From DATARH01 sp963778385 (GTDB lineage: Bacteria; Pseudomonadota; Alphaproteobacteria; ATCC43930; CGMCC-115725): 64,000 nt of DNA. The notes beneath the pieces were generated by a model. That model was given only the letters and a program-made list of their open reading frames with translations, did no database searches and was not told the origin of the DNA. The position numbers were made by a program, and so were the translations under genes. Of this stretch, positions 8,865-17,078 are shown piece by piece (position 1 is the first letter of the stretch; the number at the start of each line of letters is the position of its first letter). The stretch is from contig CAVZUA010000016.1 of the NCBI GenBank assembly GCA_963778385.1, positions 315,874 through 379,873 on the forward strand, given 5' to 3'.

Positions 8865-9236
8865 ATGCGGTTGCTGCTCGACATGAACGTGTCGCCCGCG
8901 ATCGGGGAGGCCCTGCGCCAGGATGGTCATGACGTGGTGCACGCTCGGGATCTCGGCCTCGGTGAGCGGCCGGACGACGCTGTGATGGCTCAGGCGGTCG
9001 CGGATCGCCGCAGTTTGATCACCTTCGATCTCGATTTTGGCGATATTGCTGGCTCGGCGATGCATGCGGATCGAACCGGGACGTTGCTTTTGCGGCTAAG
9101 GTCGCCTCGCCGGGCACACATGCTGGCGCGTATCCGGCAGGCTATCGCCACCGCCGGCGCCGTCCTGGAAAGCGGCGCGATCGTCCTCGTCGAGGACGCA
9201 CGCCTCCGGATCAGACAATTTGACGCCGACGCGTAG
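8865..9236 (+). CDS. DUF5615 PIN-like toxin
   Basis: The 123-residue protein starts MRLLLDMNVSPAIGEALRQD at 8865. The longer frame upstream overlaps the antitoxin and is not used. LLLDMNVSP holds the first catalytic Asp of the PIN-like fold. SLITFDLDFGDIAG near residue 47 holds the central acidic pair. HARDLGLGERPDD is also typical of DUF5615. These proteins are thought to be Mg-dependent RNases neutralised by a DUF433 partner. The order and seven-base spacing to the antitoxin gene support a complete toxin-antitoxin pair. RNase activity is inferred from family, not proven. Confidence 0.87.
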   Translation: MRLLLDMNVSPAIGEALRQDGHDVVHARDLGLGERPDDAVMAQAVADRRSLITFDLDFGDIAGSAMHADRTGTLLLRLRSPRRAHMLARIRQAIATAGAVLESGAIVLVEDARLRIRQFDADA

Positions 9237-9244
9237 CGCTTCGC

Positions 9245-9718
9245 CTATTTCTTGTGGATCGGGTCGACCCAGAGGACTTTCTCGGGCTTTTCGACCGGCT
9301 CGATGTCGAGGTTGACGACGACGGCCTCGTTGTCGCTGCGCACCAGCACACATTCCAAGGTCTCATCGGATGAGGCGTTGATCTCCTGGTGCGGCACGTA
9401 GGGCGGGACGAAGATGAAATCCCCCGGCCCCGCCTCGGCGACGTATTCGAGGTGGTTGCCCCAGCGCATCCGCGCCTTGCCCTTGAGCACATAGATCACG
9501 CTTTCCAGCGCACCGTGGTGATGCGCGCCGGTCTTGGCATCGGCGTGGATATGCACCGTGCCCGCCCAGATTTTCTGCGCGCCGACACGGGCGAAATTGA
9601 TCGCCGCGGCGCGGTTCATCCCCGGCGTCTGCGCTGTATTGGTGTCGAGCTGGTCGCCGGGGATCACCTTGACCCCGTGTTCCTTCCAGTCGATGTGATC
9701 GTGCGAGTGTTCGCTCAT
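9245..9718 (-). CDS. Cupin domain protein
   Basis: The 157-residue protein starts MSEHSHDHIDWKEHGVKVIP at 9718. The cupin core is clear: KTGAHHHGALESVIYVLKGK carries motif 1 His residues near 68-78, and GPGDFIFVPPYVPHQEINAS carries motif 2. The family includes small metal-dependent oxygenases and isomerases as well as sugar-binding proteins. The C-terminus PEKVLWVDPIHKK is common in alphaproteobacterial cupins of unknown role. Its stop lies eight bases from the stop of the convergent toxin gene. The divergent neighbour is the PadR regulator, with a 226-base gap holding candidate operators. Confidence 0.82.
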   Translation of the reverse strand: MSEHSHDHIDWKEHGVKVIPGDQLDTNTAQTPGMNRAAAINFARVGAQKIWAGTVHIHADAKTGAHHHGALESVIYVLKGKARMRWGNHLEYVAEAGPGDFIFVPPYVPHQEINASSDETLECVLVRSDNEAVVVNLDIEPVEKPEKVLWVDPIHKK

Positions 9719-9867
9719 GCGCGTGCCCCTCAACCGTTTCCGGTGAGATAGCCGACGGAGGCCATGTTTACAACGTGGCGGGCTCGGGCAGGCATTCAAC
9801 TAATTTGTTGCGGTGATTAGGTGATGCGTTTTCCGTGCGGCGGCCTCTTGAAATTCGATCGCACTTA

Positions 9868-9893
9868 GATATATCTTATTTTCGATACATCGA
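9868..9893. promoter_or_regulatory. Candidate PadR operator (two adjacent palindromes)
   Basis: In an AT-rich patch 52-77 bases before the PadR ATG lie GATATATC (9868-9875) and TCGATACATCGA (9882-9893). Both are perfect palindromes with centres 16 bases apart. PadR proteins usually autoregulate from paired palindromes containing ATAT or ATAC cores. Assignment rests on position and symmetry only. Confidence 0.4.
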
Positions 9894-9944
9894 AGATCGC
9901 TCGTAGTGAGCCGGTCCGGTGATATCGAGCAAAGAGGATTTTTG

Positions 9945-10550
9945 ATGCACTGGCATAGACACCACCAACACGACGAAACTCATCCCGGCCGCGGCGAGCG
10001 TCGCCATATGCGGGCCGGCTTTGGCTTTGGCGGCCGGCATGGTCGGCCTGAACATCGCAGCGGGCATCGCGGCATGCGCGGCGGCCGGATGCCCCGGGTC
10101 TTTGACCAGGGCGATCTGCGCTATGTGCTGCTCCGCCTGATCGCCGACAGCCCGCGCCACGGCTACGAGCTGATCAAGGCGATCGAGGAGCGGTTCGGCG
10201 GCACTTACAGCCCGAGCCCCGGCGTCATCTACCCGACGCTGACCCTGCTCGAAGAGCTCGGCTATATCCGCCCGGAGAACGCCGAGGGCGCGCGCAAGCA
10301 ATACGCGATCACCCCGGAGGGCACGGCGTTTCTCGCCGCCAACCAGGCGATCGTCGATCATATCTTCGCGCGCATGGCGGAGATCGGCCAGGCTTACGCC
10401 GGCGGTCCGGCACCGGAGATCAGGCGGGCGATGCAAAATCTCGAAGCGGCGCTCACCATCCGCCTGGGGCGGGGTCCGCTGACCGCCGAGCAGGTGCGCG
10501 CGGTCACCGCGATCCTCGATCGCGCCGCCGGCGAGATCGAACAGAGCTGA
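9945..10550 (+). CDS. PadR-family transcriptional regulator with His/Gly/Arg-rich N-terminus
   Basis: The 201-residue protein starts MHWHRHHQHDETHPGRGERR, eight bases after GAGG; a GTG 39 bases upstream is an alternative. The first 50 residues are a His-, Arg- and Gly-rich tail. The winged helix follows: DQGDLRYVLLRLIADSPRHG, then GVIYPTLTLLEELGYI, then KQYAITPEGTAFLA. The C-terminal helices serve dimerisation. PadR repressors respond to small ligands. The His-rich tail suggests that metal could modulate this one, which is inference. Regulated genes may be itself and the divergent cupin. A strong hairpin separates it from the convergent aminotransferase. Confidence 0.9.
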   Translation: MHWHRHHQHDETHPGRGERRHMRAGFGFGGRHGRPEHRSGHRGMRGGRMPRVFDQGDLRYVLLRLIADSPRHGYELIKAIEERFGGTYSPSPGVIYPTLTLLEELGYIRPENAEGARKQYAITPEGTAFLAANQAIVDHIFARMAEIGQAYAGGPAPEIRRAMQNLEAALTIRLGRGPLTAEQVRAVTAILDRAAGEIEQS

Positions 10551-10572
10551 GTTTCGCGACGCGCGGCTGAGT

Positions 10573-10603
10573 AGCCCCTCTCCCGCAATGCGGGAGAGGG
10601 GCT
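10573..10603. terminator. Bidirectional terminator-like hairpin (family D core)
   Basis: A perfect 14-bp stem AGCCCCTCTCCCGC / GCGGGAGAGGGGCT with loop AAT lies between the convergent PadR stop (10550) and the aminotransferase stop (10609). There is no U-tract. The sequence is a family D core, so it may be a repeat recruited as a 3' end. Confidence 0.55.
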
Positions 10604-10608
10604 GGATG

Positions 10609-12021
10609 TCAGCCCGCCGCCGCTTTCAGCTCCGGCATCGACAATTCGAGGCCGTGCTGGAAGCGGTCGAGCGCCTCGTCGATCTCGGCCGGGGTGATGC
10701 ACAAAGGCGGCGAGAACGAGATCGCTTCGACATAGGGCAACGCGCGCACCATGACGCCCTGCTCGAAGACCTTCTTCTGGACGCCGCGGTGCACCCCTTT
10801 GCTCCCGTCGAACCATCGCTTGGTCTTGCGGTCGGCGACAAATTCGACTGCCATCATCAGCCCTTCACCGCGGATGTCGCCGATATACGGGTGGTCGGCG
10901 AAGCGCTGGGTCAGCTGGTCCTTGAAATAGGCGCCCATCTTCGCCGCATTCTCGATCAGGTTTTCCTTTTCCATGATGTCGAGATTGGCCATCGCCACCG
11001 CGCCGCCGACCGGGTGCCCCGAATAGGTGAAGCCGTGCATCACCGGCCCGAACTCGGGCGACGCGTCGCGCAGCACATTCCACATTTTCTCGGAGATCAC
11101 CGAGGCGGAGAGCGGGAAATAGGCGCTGGTGATGCCCTTGGCGAGGGTCACGATATCGGGTTTGAGCCCGTAGAGCCCGGTTGCGAACCACGACCCGGTG
11201 CGGCCGAACCCGGTGATCACCTCGTCGGCGACAAAGAGGATGTCGTTTTCGTCGAGCACCTCCTGCACCTGCGCGAAATAGCCGCGCGGCGGCACGAACG
11301 CGCCGCCGGTGCCCATGATCGGCTCGGCGATAAACGCGGCCACCGTCTCGGGGCCTTCGCGGCGGATCATTTCCTTGAGGTCGCCGACCATCCGCCGGGT
11401 GAATGCGTCCTCGTCCTCATCGGGCAGCCCAAAGCGGTAGAAATGCGGGCAGGAGGTGTGCAAAACCCCCGGCAGCGGCAGGTCGAACGCCTTGTGGAAC
11501 GCCGGGATGCCGGTCAGGCTCCCGGCCGCCGCGGTCAGCCCGTGATAGGAGCCGAGCCGCGAGATGATCTTCTTCTTCTCCGGCTTGCCGCGCAGGTTGT
11601 TGTAGTAGCGTACCAGCTTGAAATTGGTGTCGTTGGCGTCCGATCCGGAGGTGCCGAAAAACACCTTCGACAGATGCGGCGCGCCGGCACGTTCGCGGAA
11701 CAGCGCCAGCAACCGGTCGGCCAGGCGGATGATCGGCTCGTTCGAATACGAGCTGAACAGGTGATAGTAGCCGAGATCGGCCATCGCCTTGGCGGCGGCT
11801 TCGCCCAGTTCGGCGCGGCCATAGCCGATATTGACGCACCACAGCCCGGCGCCGCAATCGATCAGCTCGCGGCCCTGCCGGTTCGTGATGCGGACGCCAG
11901 AGCCGCCGGCGATGATGGTCGGCCCGTCGCGCAGATGGTCGGCGATCGAGGTCGACGGATGAAACAGGCTCTGCCGGTCCATCTCCTCGAGCGAATAATT
12001 TTCCTTCACATCCAGGGTCAT
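10609..12021 (-). CDS. Class III (omega) aminotransferase
   Basis: The 470-residue PLP enzyme starts MTLDVKENYSLEEMDRQSLF at 12021, eight bases after the SMP-30 stop. Visible landmarks are GAGLWCVNIGYGRAELGEAA, KVFFGTSGSDANDTNFKLVR, SYHGLTAAAGSLTG, LFVADEVITGFGRTGSWFA (the Asp that pairs with the PLP nitrogen) and LAKGITSAYFPLSA (the Schiff-base Lys, about residue 290). This pattern fits putrescine/beta-alanine:pyruvate-type transaminases that move amino groups from non-alpha amines. It is cytosolic. The length matches the family. The partner lactonase upstream suggests a shared catabolic operon, but the amine donor is unknown. Confidence 0.92.
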   Translation of the reverse strand: MTLDVKENYSLEEMDRQSLFHPSTSIADHLRDGPTIIAGGSGVRITNRQGRELIDCGAGLWCVNIGYGRAELGEAAAKAMADLGYYHLFSSYSNEPIIRLADRLLALFRERAGAPHLSKVFFGTSGSDANDTNFKLVRYYNNLRGKPEKKKIISRLGSYHGLTAAAGSLTGIPAFHKAFDLPLPGVLHTSCPHFYRFGLPDEDEDAFTRRMVGDLKEMIRREGPETVAAFIAEPIMGTGGAFVPPRGYFAQVQEVLDENDILFVADEVITGFGRTGSWFATGLYGLKPDIVTLAKGITSAYFPLSASVISEKMWNVLRDASPEFGPVMHGFTYSGHPVGGAVAMANLDIMEKENLIENAAKMGAYFKDQLTQRFADHPYIGDIRGEGLMMAVEFVADRKTKRWFDGSKGVHRGVQKKVFEQGVMVRALPYVEAISFSPPLCITPAEIDEALDRFQHGLELSMPELKAAAG

Positions 12022-12029
12022 GTCGCGCC

Positions 12030-12929
12030 TCACTGGTGCGAGAAGAGGGGCAGCCCGGCGGTCTCGACGCGGGCGTGGAGGATCGTGCCGGTTTCGCTTT
12101 CGGTGATGTAGAGGCTCTTGCCGTCGGGACCGCCAAAGGCGGCATTCGTCGTTCCCACCCCGGCGCAGGAGCGCAGCTCGTATAGCGGCCGGCCGAACCG
12201 GCTGAAAATCCACACCGACCCCATGCCGACATGGCAGACGGCGAGATTGCCGGCGCTGTCCATCGCCATACCGTCCGGGCCCATGCCGCCCGACATCTGG
12301 ATAAAGATGCCGACCCGGCCGATGCTGCCGTCCGGGTGCAGCGGCACGCGCCACACCGCGTTGCCGCGGGTCACCGCGAGATAGAGGATGCTTTCGTCGG
12401 GCGTCAGGATCAGTCCGTTGGGGCTCGGCACGTTGTCGAGCAGCAGGTCGAGCCGCCCATTGGCGCGCAGCCGCCACAACCGGCCGGTCGGATCGTGCAG
12501 CCCGCTCTCGCCCTGGTCGGTGAAATAGAGGTCGCCGTTGCGGGCGAAATGCAGGTCGTTGAGGCCCTTGAAGCGTTCACGGTGCGGCCGGTCGAGCAGC
12601 ACCTCCATCTTCCCGATCCCCGGGTCGATGACCAGCAAGCCCTGCTTGTGGTCGGCGAGGAAGATGCGGCCGTCGCGATGGATTTTCAGGCCGTTGGGCT
12701 CGCCGTCATAGGTCGCGACCACCGCGAACTCGCCACGCGGCGAGACCCGGAAGATCTGCCCGTACGGGATATTGGTGATGTAAAGGTTGCCATCGCGGTC
12801 GAATGACGGCCCCTCGATAAAGCAGTCCCGCGGCACGCCGGATTGATGGCGCGGGTCGTGCCTCTGACGCAATTCGTCGGGGACGCGGGCAAAGATCTCG
12901 GTCTCGATGACGGGCGGCGCGGCGAACAC
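12030..12929 (-). CDS. SMP-30/gluconolactonase/LRE family protein
   Basis: The 299-residue six-bladed propeller begins MFAAPPVIETEIFARVPDEL. Metal-site residues can be read along the chain: the Glu in FIEGPSFDRDGNLY, the Asn in RFKGLNDLHFARNGDLYFTD, the Asn in VPSPNGLILTPDES and the Asp in GGMGPDGMAMDSAG. These fit calcium- or zinc-dependent lactone hydrolases such as gluconolactonase. No signal peptide is visible, so the enzyme is cytosolic. It lies upstream of, and is probably co-transcribed with, the class III aminotransferase. The natural lactone is not determinable from sequence. Confidence 0.87.
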   Translation of the reverse strand: MFAAPPVIETEIFARVPDELRQRHDPRHQSGVPRDCFIEGPSFDRDGNLYITNIPYGQIFRVSPRGEFAVVATYDGEPNGLKIHRDGRIFLADHKQGLLVIDPGIGKMEVLLDRPHRERFKGLNDLHFARNGDLYFTDQGESGLHDPTGRLWRLRANGRLDLLLDNVPSPNGLILTPDESILYLAVTRGNAVWRVPLHPDGSIGRVGIFIQMSGGMGPDGMAMDSAGNLAVCHVGMGSVWIFSRFGRPLYELRSCAGVGTTNAAFGGPDGKSLYITESETGTILHARVETAGLPLFSHQ

Positions 12930-13064
12930 GGGCTTCCTCGCTGGCGGTGATGTTCGACCTTACCATGCGCTTACGACCGGCTCACCGAAATGTGTGATGC
13001 CGACAAGGCGTCCGTCGCCTCTACTGCTGTTTAAGAATTAGGTTGCGACAAGCGAGGTGGAGGA

Positions 13065-13673
13065 ATGACGGGCGGGTTTTTGCGCGTGGCCGTGCTGTGC
13101 GTCGGGCTGCTGGCCGTGCCGGCATGGGCGCAGAACGCACCTTCGGTTCGTGTCGCCGGGGCGGTCGAGAAGCTCGAGGGCGCGACGCTCAGCGTTAAGG
13201 AAAGGGACGGCGACACGAAGGCGGTGACGCTGGCCGAGAATGCGGCGATCTACGGCGTCGAAAAACGCGCCGTTAGCGACATCAAGCCGGGCGACTTTGT
13301 CGCCTCGGGAGGCGTCAAGGGTACGGACGGAAAAATCCACGCGGTCGAGGTGCGCATCTTCCCTGAGTCGCTGCGCGGCACCGGCGAAGGCCAGCGGCCG
13401 TGGAGCGTCAAGAGCGAAGGCGTGATGACCAACGCCACGGTCGGCACGGTGAGCCAGTCGCCGGAGGGCGGGGTCGTCCACGTCACGTACAAGGACGGCC
13501 AATCCGAATACACAATAGGGCCGGAGGTTCCGGTCCTCGCCTATGTCGCGGGCAGCCGCGACCTCCTAAAGCCGGGCGCGACAGTGCTGGTCTTCGCGCA
13601 GAAACAAGCCGACGGGACGCTGACCACCAGCCGGGTCACCGCAGAAAAGGACGGGGTCAAACCGCCGATGTAA
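13065..13673 (+). CDS. Secreted DUF5666-like protein, paralogue 1
   Basis: The 202-residue protein opens MTGGFLRVAVLCVGLLAVPA with signal cleavage after AWA. The mature part has two small beta-barrel-like modules: VRVAGAVEKLEGATLSVKER through DIKPGDFVASGGVKGTDGKI, then MTNATVGTVSQSPEGGVVHV. RIFPESLRGTGEGQRPW links them. The pattern G-V-x3-G-x2-L-x-V-x2-R-D-G resembles DUF5666 OB-like domains of exported proteins. A strong GTGGAGGA precedes the ATG. The next gene, 28 bases downstream, is a close full-length paralogue, so the two arose by tandem duplication. Function is unknown; the location is periplasm or surface. Confidence 0.85.
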   Translation: MTGGFLRVAVLCVGLLAVPAWAQNAPSVRVAGAVEKLEGATLSVKERDGDTKAVTLAENAAIYGVEKRAVSDIKPGDFVASGGVKGTDGKIHAVEVRIFPESLRGTGEGQRPWSVKSEGVMTNATVGTVSQSPEGGVVHVTYKDGQSEYTIGPEVPVLAYVAGSRDLLKPGATVLVFAQKQADGTLTTSRVTAEKDGVKPPM

Positions 13674-13701
13674 TCACCAATCGAAACAGGGGGATATCGA
13701 G

Positions 13702-14316
13702 ATGCGCCGAAACCTGATGCTGGTTGCTGCCCTTGCCGGGCTTGTCGTGGTGCCTGCGCTGGCCCAAAACCCACCGGCGACGACGCCGGTCCGGGTGCGC
13801 GGTACCGTCGAAAAGCTCGACGGCAACGCGCTGACCGTGAACTCGCGCGACGGACAAAGCCTGACGATCAAGCTTGCCGACAATTTCGCCGTGTCGGCGC
13901 TCGCCAAAAAGACGATCGCCGACGTCAAGAACAACGACTACATCGCTTCGACCGGTGTGAAGGGCACCGACAGCAAGCTGCATTGCATCGAATTGCGCAT
14001 CTTCCCCGAGGCGCTGCGCGGTACCGCCGAAGGGCAGTTCCCCTGGGACAGCCAGCCCGACGCGACGATGACCAACGCCACGGTCACCGGAATTGTCGAG
14101 GCGACCGGCGCGCAGACCGTCAAGGTCAGCTACAAAGGCACCGAATCCGATTTTGTCGCCGGCGCCGAGTGCCAAGTATTCGGCTACATATCCGGCGACG
14201 CCGCCCTGTTGAAGCCCGGTGCGGCGGTCTTCATGGTGGCGCAGAAAAAGGAAGACGGCACGTTGACGGCCGCCCGCGTCACCGCGGAGAAAGACGGCGT
14301 CAAACCGCCGATGTGA
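13702..14316 (+). CDS. Secreted DUF5666-like protein, paralogue 2
   Basis: The 204-residue protein starts MRRNLMLVAALAGLVVVPAL with a Sec signal ending at ALA. It aligns along its whole length with the upstream gene product: VRVRGTVEKLDGNALTVNSR, YIASTGVKGTDSKLHCIELR, IFPEALRGTAEGQFPW, MTNATVTG and the identical C-terminus VTAEKDGVKPPM. Its GGGGGA ribosome site sits at the intergenic gap of 28 bases, so both are probably one transcript. One Cys is present in each repeat half (HCIELR and AECQVFG), and these are absent in paralogue 1. They could form a disulphide after export. No function is known. Confidence 0.85.
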   Translation: MRRNLMLVAALAGLVVVPALAQNPPATTPVRVRGTVEKLDGNALTVNSRDGQSLTIKLADNFAVSALAKKTIADVKNNDYIASTGVKGTDSKLHCIELRIFPEALRGTAEGQFPWDSQPDATMTNATVTGIVEATGAQTVKVSYKGTESDFVAGAECQVFGYISGDAALLKPGAAVFMVAQKKEDGTLTAARVTAEKDGVKPPM

Positions 14317-14326
14317 CACCCGTCGG

Positions 14327-14468
14327 GTCATTCCGGGGCATCGCGCAGCGATGAACCCGGAGCCCATGCACACGGACGGTCCGGTCGAGGTAAGATTGCC
14401 GGCCGAACCTGTCGATAGTCCGTGTCCATGGGTTCCGGGTTCGCGGCGATGCCGCGCCCCGGAATGAC
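14327..14468. repeat. Family A palindromic repeat, copy 1
   Basis: The outer arms are GTCATTCCGGGGC and GCCCCGGAATGAC. The inner arms are CCCGGAGCCCATG and CATGGGTTCCGGG. It starts 10 bases after the stop of the second DUF5666-like gene and ends 10 bases before the msrQ start. Confidence 0.9.
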
Positions 14469-14478
14469 GTGAGAGAAC

Positions 14479-15336
14479 GTGTTGAAGTATCCCTGGAACG
14501 ATTACAGCCGCAAACTGTCGCCGCTGAAGCTGACCGTGTTTGTCGCACTGTTCCTGCCGGTGGGCTGGACGGCGGTGCTAGCGGCGACCGGTAATCTCGG
14601 CGCGCGGCCGCTCACCGAGGCGATCCATCAGCAAGGCTTGTGGACCATCCGGCTGATCCTGATCGCCTTGGCAATCACGCCGCTGAAGGCGGTTCTGCAA
14701 TGGCAGCGCCTGATTCTGGTGCGGCGCATGGTCGGCGTCGCCGCGTTTGCCTATGTGCTGCTGCATTTCGCGCTCTACATCGCCGATCAGAGCTTCGATC
14801 TCGCCACGGTCGCGAGCGAGATCGTCAAACGCATCTATCTGACAATCGGCTTTGCCGCGCTGCTCGGTCTGGCGGCGCTTGCCGCGACCTCGACCGACGC
14901 GATGGTCCGCCGGCTCGGCCGCAAATGGCAGAAGCTGCACCGGCTCGTCTATCTCGTCTGCGTACTGGGCCTCATCCATTATTCGATGCAGTCGAAGCTG
15001 GAGCAGTGGGAGCCGACCATCGCCGACGGCATTTTTGTCTGGCTGATGGGATATCGGCTGCTCGCGGCACGCTTTGCGGTGCGCGGACGGCTGCCGCTCG
15101 GCTGGGTGACACTGCTCGGCGCTGTCGTGACCGTGCTGACCGGGCTCGGCGAGGCGCTGTATTTCAACCTCGCCTTTCATGTCGATCCGCTGCGTGTGCT
15201 GCCGGCGAATTTCTCGCTCGACACCGGCGTCCGGCCGGCAGTCGTCGTGTTCGGGTTCGGCCTGCTCGTCCTGATCGCCGGGCTGGTGCGCGACCGGCTC
15301 GCACCGCCGGCCAGAACCCGTCCGCATTACGCCTAG
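14479..15336 (+). CDS. msrQ: MsrQ-like haem-binding membrane subunit
   Basis: The 285-residue protein begins at GTG (14479) as VLKYPWNDYSRKLSPLKLTV and has about six hydrophobic helices of the ferric-reductase-like fold. The His residues expected to ligate haem are in YVLLHFALYIAD, KLHRLVYLVC and GLIHYSMQSK. MsrQ passes electrons from the quinone or flavin pool to periplasmic MsrP, which repairs oxidised methionines. The usual msrP gene is not adjacent; the neighbours are DUF5666-like genes and a short hypothetical. The ribosome site is weak (GAGAGAA) because a family A repeat ends 10 bases upstream. The length is larger than the classical 200-220 residues because of an extra C-terminal helix. 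Confidence 0.83.
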   Translation: MLKYPWNDYSRKLSPLKLTVFVALFLPVGWTAVLAATGNLGARPLTEAIHQQGLWTIRLILIALAITPLKAVLQWQRLILVRRMVGVAAFAYVLLHFALYIADQSFDLATVASEIVKRIYLTIGFAALLGLAALAATSTDAMVRRLGRKWQKLHRLVYLVCVLGLIHYSMQSKLEQWEPTIADGIFVWLMGYRLLAARFAVRGRLPLGWVTLLGAVVTVLTGLGEALYFNLAFHVDPLRVLPANFSLDTGVRPAVVVFGFGLLVLIAGLVRDRLAPPARTRPHYA

Positions 15337-15398
15337 AACTTGTGACCTCCTTGTGCCGTTGACTCATCAGTTTCATAGACTTCGGCAAAGGATTGGCT

Positions 15399-15695
15399 AT
15401 GGTCGCGGCAATGCAATACCGGATCGAGATTTCGACCAACCGCGAGGGTGTCGCGCGCATTCACCTGCCGGGACGCAGCCTCGAACTGGAAGCGCGCGCC
15501 GACGATGGCGGCTGGCGAGTCGCGATCGTCGATCCGCGGCAGCCGGTAGCTTCCGACGCCGGCAATACCGTCGCCCTGACCGCGACGAGCGCCAACGACG
15601 CGGTGTGGCGTGTCGCGCGGGCGGCGGTGCGCGCGGTCTCCGAACTCACCAACAGCCCGCTCGAACACGAGCTGCGGCACGACCCCGAACCTTAA
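15399..15695 (+). CDS. Small hypothetical protein
   Basis: The 98-residue protein starts MVAAMQYRIEISTNREGVAR at 15399, six bases after AAAGGA; ATG at 15411 is an alternative. It is mostly predicted beta structure, with an ending ELTNSPLEHELRHDPEP. I recognise no domain, signal or membrane segment. It lies 28 bases before the LVIVD gene on the same strand and may form an operon with it. Confidence 0.6.
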   Translation: MVAAMQYRIEISTNREGVARIHLPGRSLELEARADDGGWRVAIVDPRQPVASDAGNTVALTATSANDAVWRVARAAVRAVSELTNSPLEHELRHDPEP

Positions 15696-15723
15696 GAACC
15701 GACTGGACTCTGGGAGGAGATAC

Positions 15724-16947
15724 ATGCCCGCGACCGACAATTCGATAATCTGGAATTTCCGTCTTCTCTCACACAATTCGCTGGAAGGGTTTGGCGGCAT
15801 CGGCGAGGGCATGTCGATGCAGCTTGCCAAGGACGGACGGCGCATCCTGTGGCTGGCGCATGAGAGCGCACCGAAGAATTTCACCGCGGTCGACGTCACC
15901 GACCCGAAGAACCCAAAAATCGTCGCCCGCCGCGACCTCCCCGAATCGCATATGCGCTCGAACTCACTGGAGACGGTTGGCGATTTGCTCGCGGTCGCCT
16001 ACCAGACCAAGGAGCCGGGGCTGAAACCGGCCGGGTTCGAGCTGTTCGACATCTCGACGCCGGAAAATCCCAAAAGCATCAGCTTTTTCGACTGCTCTGG
16101 GCCGGAATCGCGCGGCGTGCACCAGCTCTGGTTCACCGACGGCAAGACCATCCACATGTCCGCGGGCGCGCCCGATTTCAGCCCGAGCCACCCCAAGGAC
16201 GACCAGTTCTACCGGGCGATCGACGTGTCAAACCCGTCGCGCCCGAGCGAGATCGGCCGCTGGTGGCTGCCCGGCCAGCAGCGCGGTGACAATGAAGGCC
16301 CGCTGAAGCGCCACCCCGGCGGCAGCGACAGCGGCTTCCGTCCGCACAACACCAATGTCTACCCCGAGCGGCCCGACCGGGTTTACATGGGCTATCTCGA
16401 TGGCGGGATGATCGTCCTCGACATCGCCGACCAGGCGCATCCCAAGATGGTCTCGCGCTGGGACTACCACCCGCCGAATGACGGCTTCACCCATACCGTC
16501 GTGCCGTTCTTCGACCGCAACCTGCTGGTCGTCAGCGACGAGTGCGTGCGCAATGATGGCGCCGACTGGCCGAAGCTGGTGTGGATCGTCGACAACCGCG
16601 CCGAAGAAAACCCGACGCCGATCGCCACCTGCCCGATGCCGCCGGTCGATGTGTTCTCGCGCCGCGGCGGCCGGTTCGGCGCGCATAACCTGTGGGAGAA
16701 CCTGCCGAAAGAGGGCTGCTACAAATCCGACCGCATCGTCTTCGGCACCTTCTTCAATGGCGGCTTGCGGGCGTTCGACCTGGAGAATCCGTACCAGCCG
16801 AAGGAGGTCGCCTATTTCGTGCCGGAAGTGCCCGGCGCGCCGTTCGGCTCGTGCCAGTTGAACGACGTGTTCATCGACGATCGCGGCATTGTCTACACGG
16901 TCGATCGCTTTGTCGGCGGGCTCTACTGCCTCGAAATGGATTTCTAG
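15724..16947 (+). CDS. LVIVD-type beta-propeller protein
   Basis: The 407-residue protein starts MPATDNSIIWNFRLLSHNSL, preceded by GGGAGGAG. Repeated strands of the LVIVD pattern occur: FTAVDVTDPKNPKIVARRDL, GFELFDISTPENPKSISFFD, YRAIDVSNPSRPSEIGRWWL and MIVLDIADQAHPKMVSRWDY. LRAFDLENPYQPKEVAYFVP is a further unit. His residues at the blade tips (RGVHQLWF, FTHTVVPFF) could bind a metal. It has no signal peptide. Relatives are large cytosolic or exported proteins without assigned reactions. A frame continuing upstream of the ATG is a shadow of the small hypothetical gene. Confidence 0.83.
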   Translation: MPATDNSIIWNFRLLSHNSLEGFGGIGEGMSMQLAKDGRRILWLAHESAPKNFTAVDVTDPKNPKIVARRDLPESHMRSNSLETVGDLLAVAYQTKEPGLKPAGFELFDISTPENPKSISFFDCSGPESRGVHQLWFTDGKTIHMSAGAPDFSPSHPKDDQFYRAIDVSNPSRPSEIGRWWLPGQQRGDNEGPLKRHPGGSDSGFRPHNTNVYPERPDRVYMGYLDGGMIVLDIADQAHPKMVSRWDYHPPNDGFTHTVVPFFDRNLLVVSDECVRNDGADWPKLVWIVDNRAEENPTPIATCPMPPVDVFSRRGGRFGAHNLWENLPKEGCYKSDRIVFGTFFNGGLRAFDLENPYQPKEVAYFVPEVPGAPFGSCQLNDVFIDDRGIVYTVDRFVGGLYCLEMDF

Positions 16948-16962
16948 TTCTTGCGCGTGAAA

Positions 16963-17065
16963 CCCCCACCCCGACCCTCCCCCGCTGGCGGGGGAGGGGG
17001 TTGGCAGTCGCCGGTGCTCGGTCGAGCTCCCTCCCCGGCAAGCGGGGGAGGGCCGGGATGGGGGC
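16963..17065. repeat. Family D palindromic repeat, full copy
   Basis: The outer CCCCCACCCCGACC pairs loosely with GGCCGGGATGGGGG. An inner perfect hairpin CCCTCCCCCGC/GCGGGGGAGGG and a right-hand CTCCCTCCCC...GCGGGGGAGGG complete a roughly 100-base element. It separates the LVIVD gene from the CobW gene and may stop transcription. Confidence 0.85.
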
Positions 17066-17078
17066 GTCCCGCGCCGCG

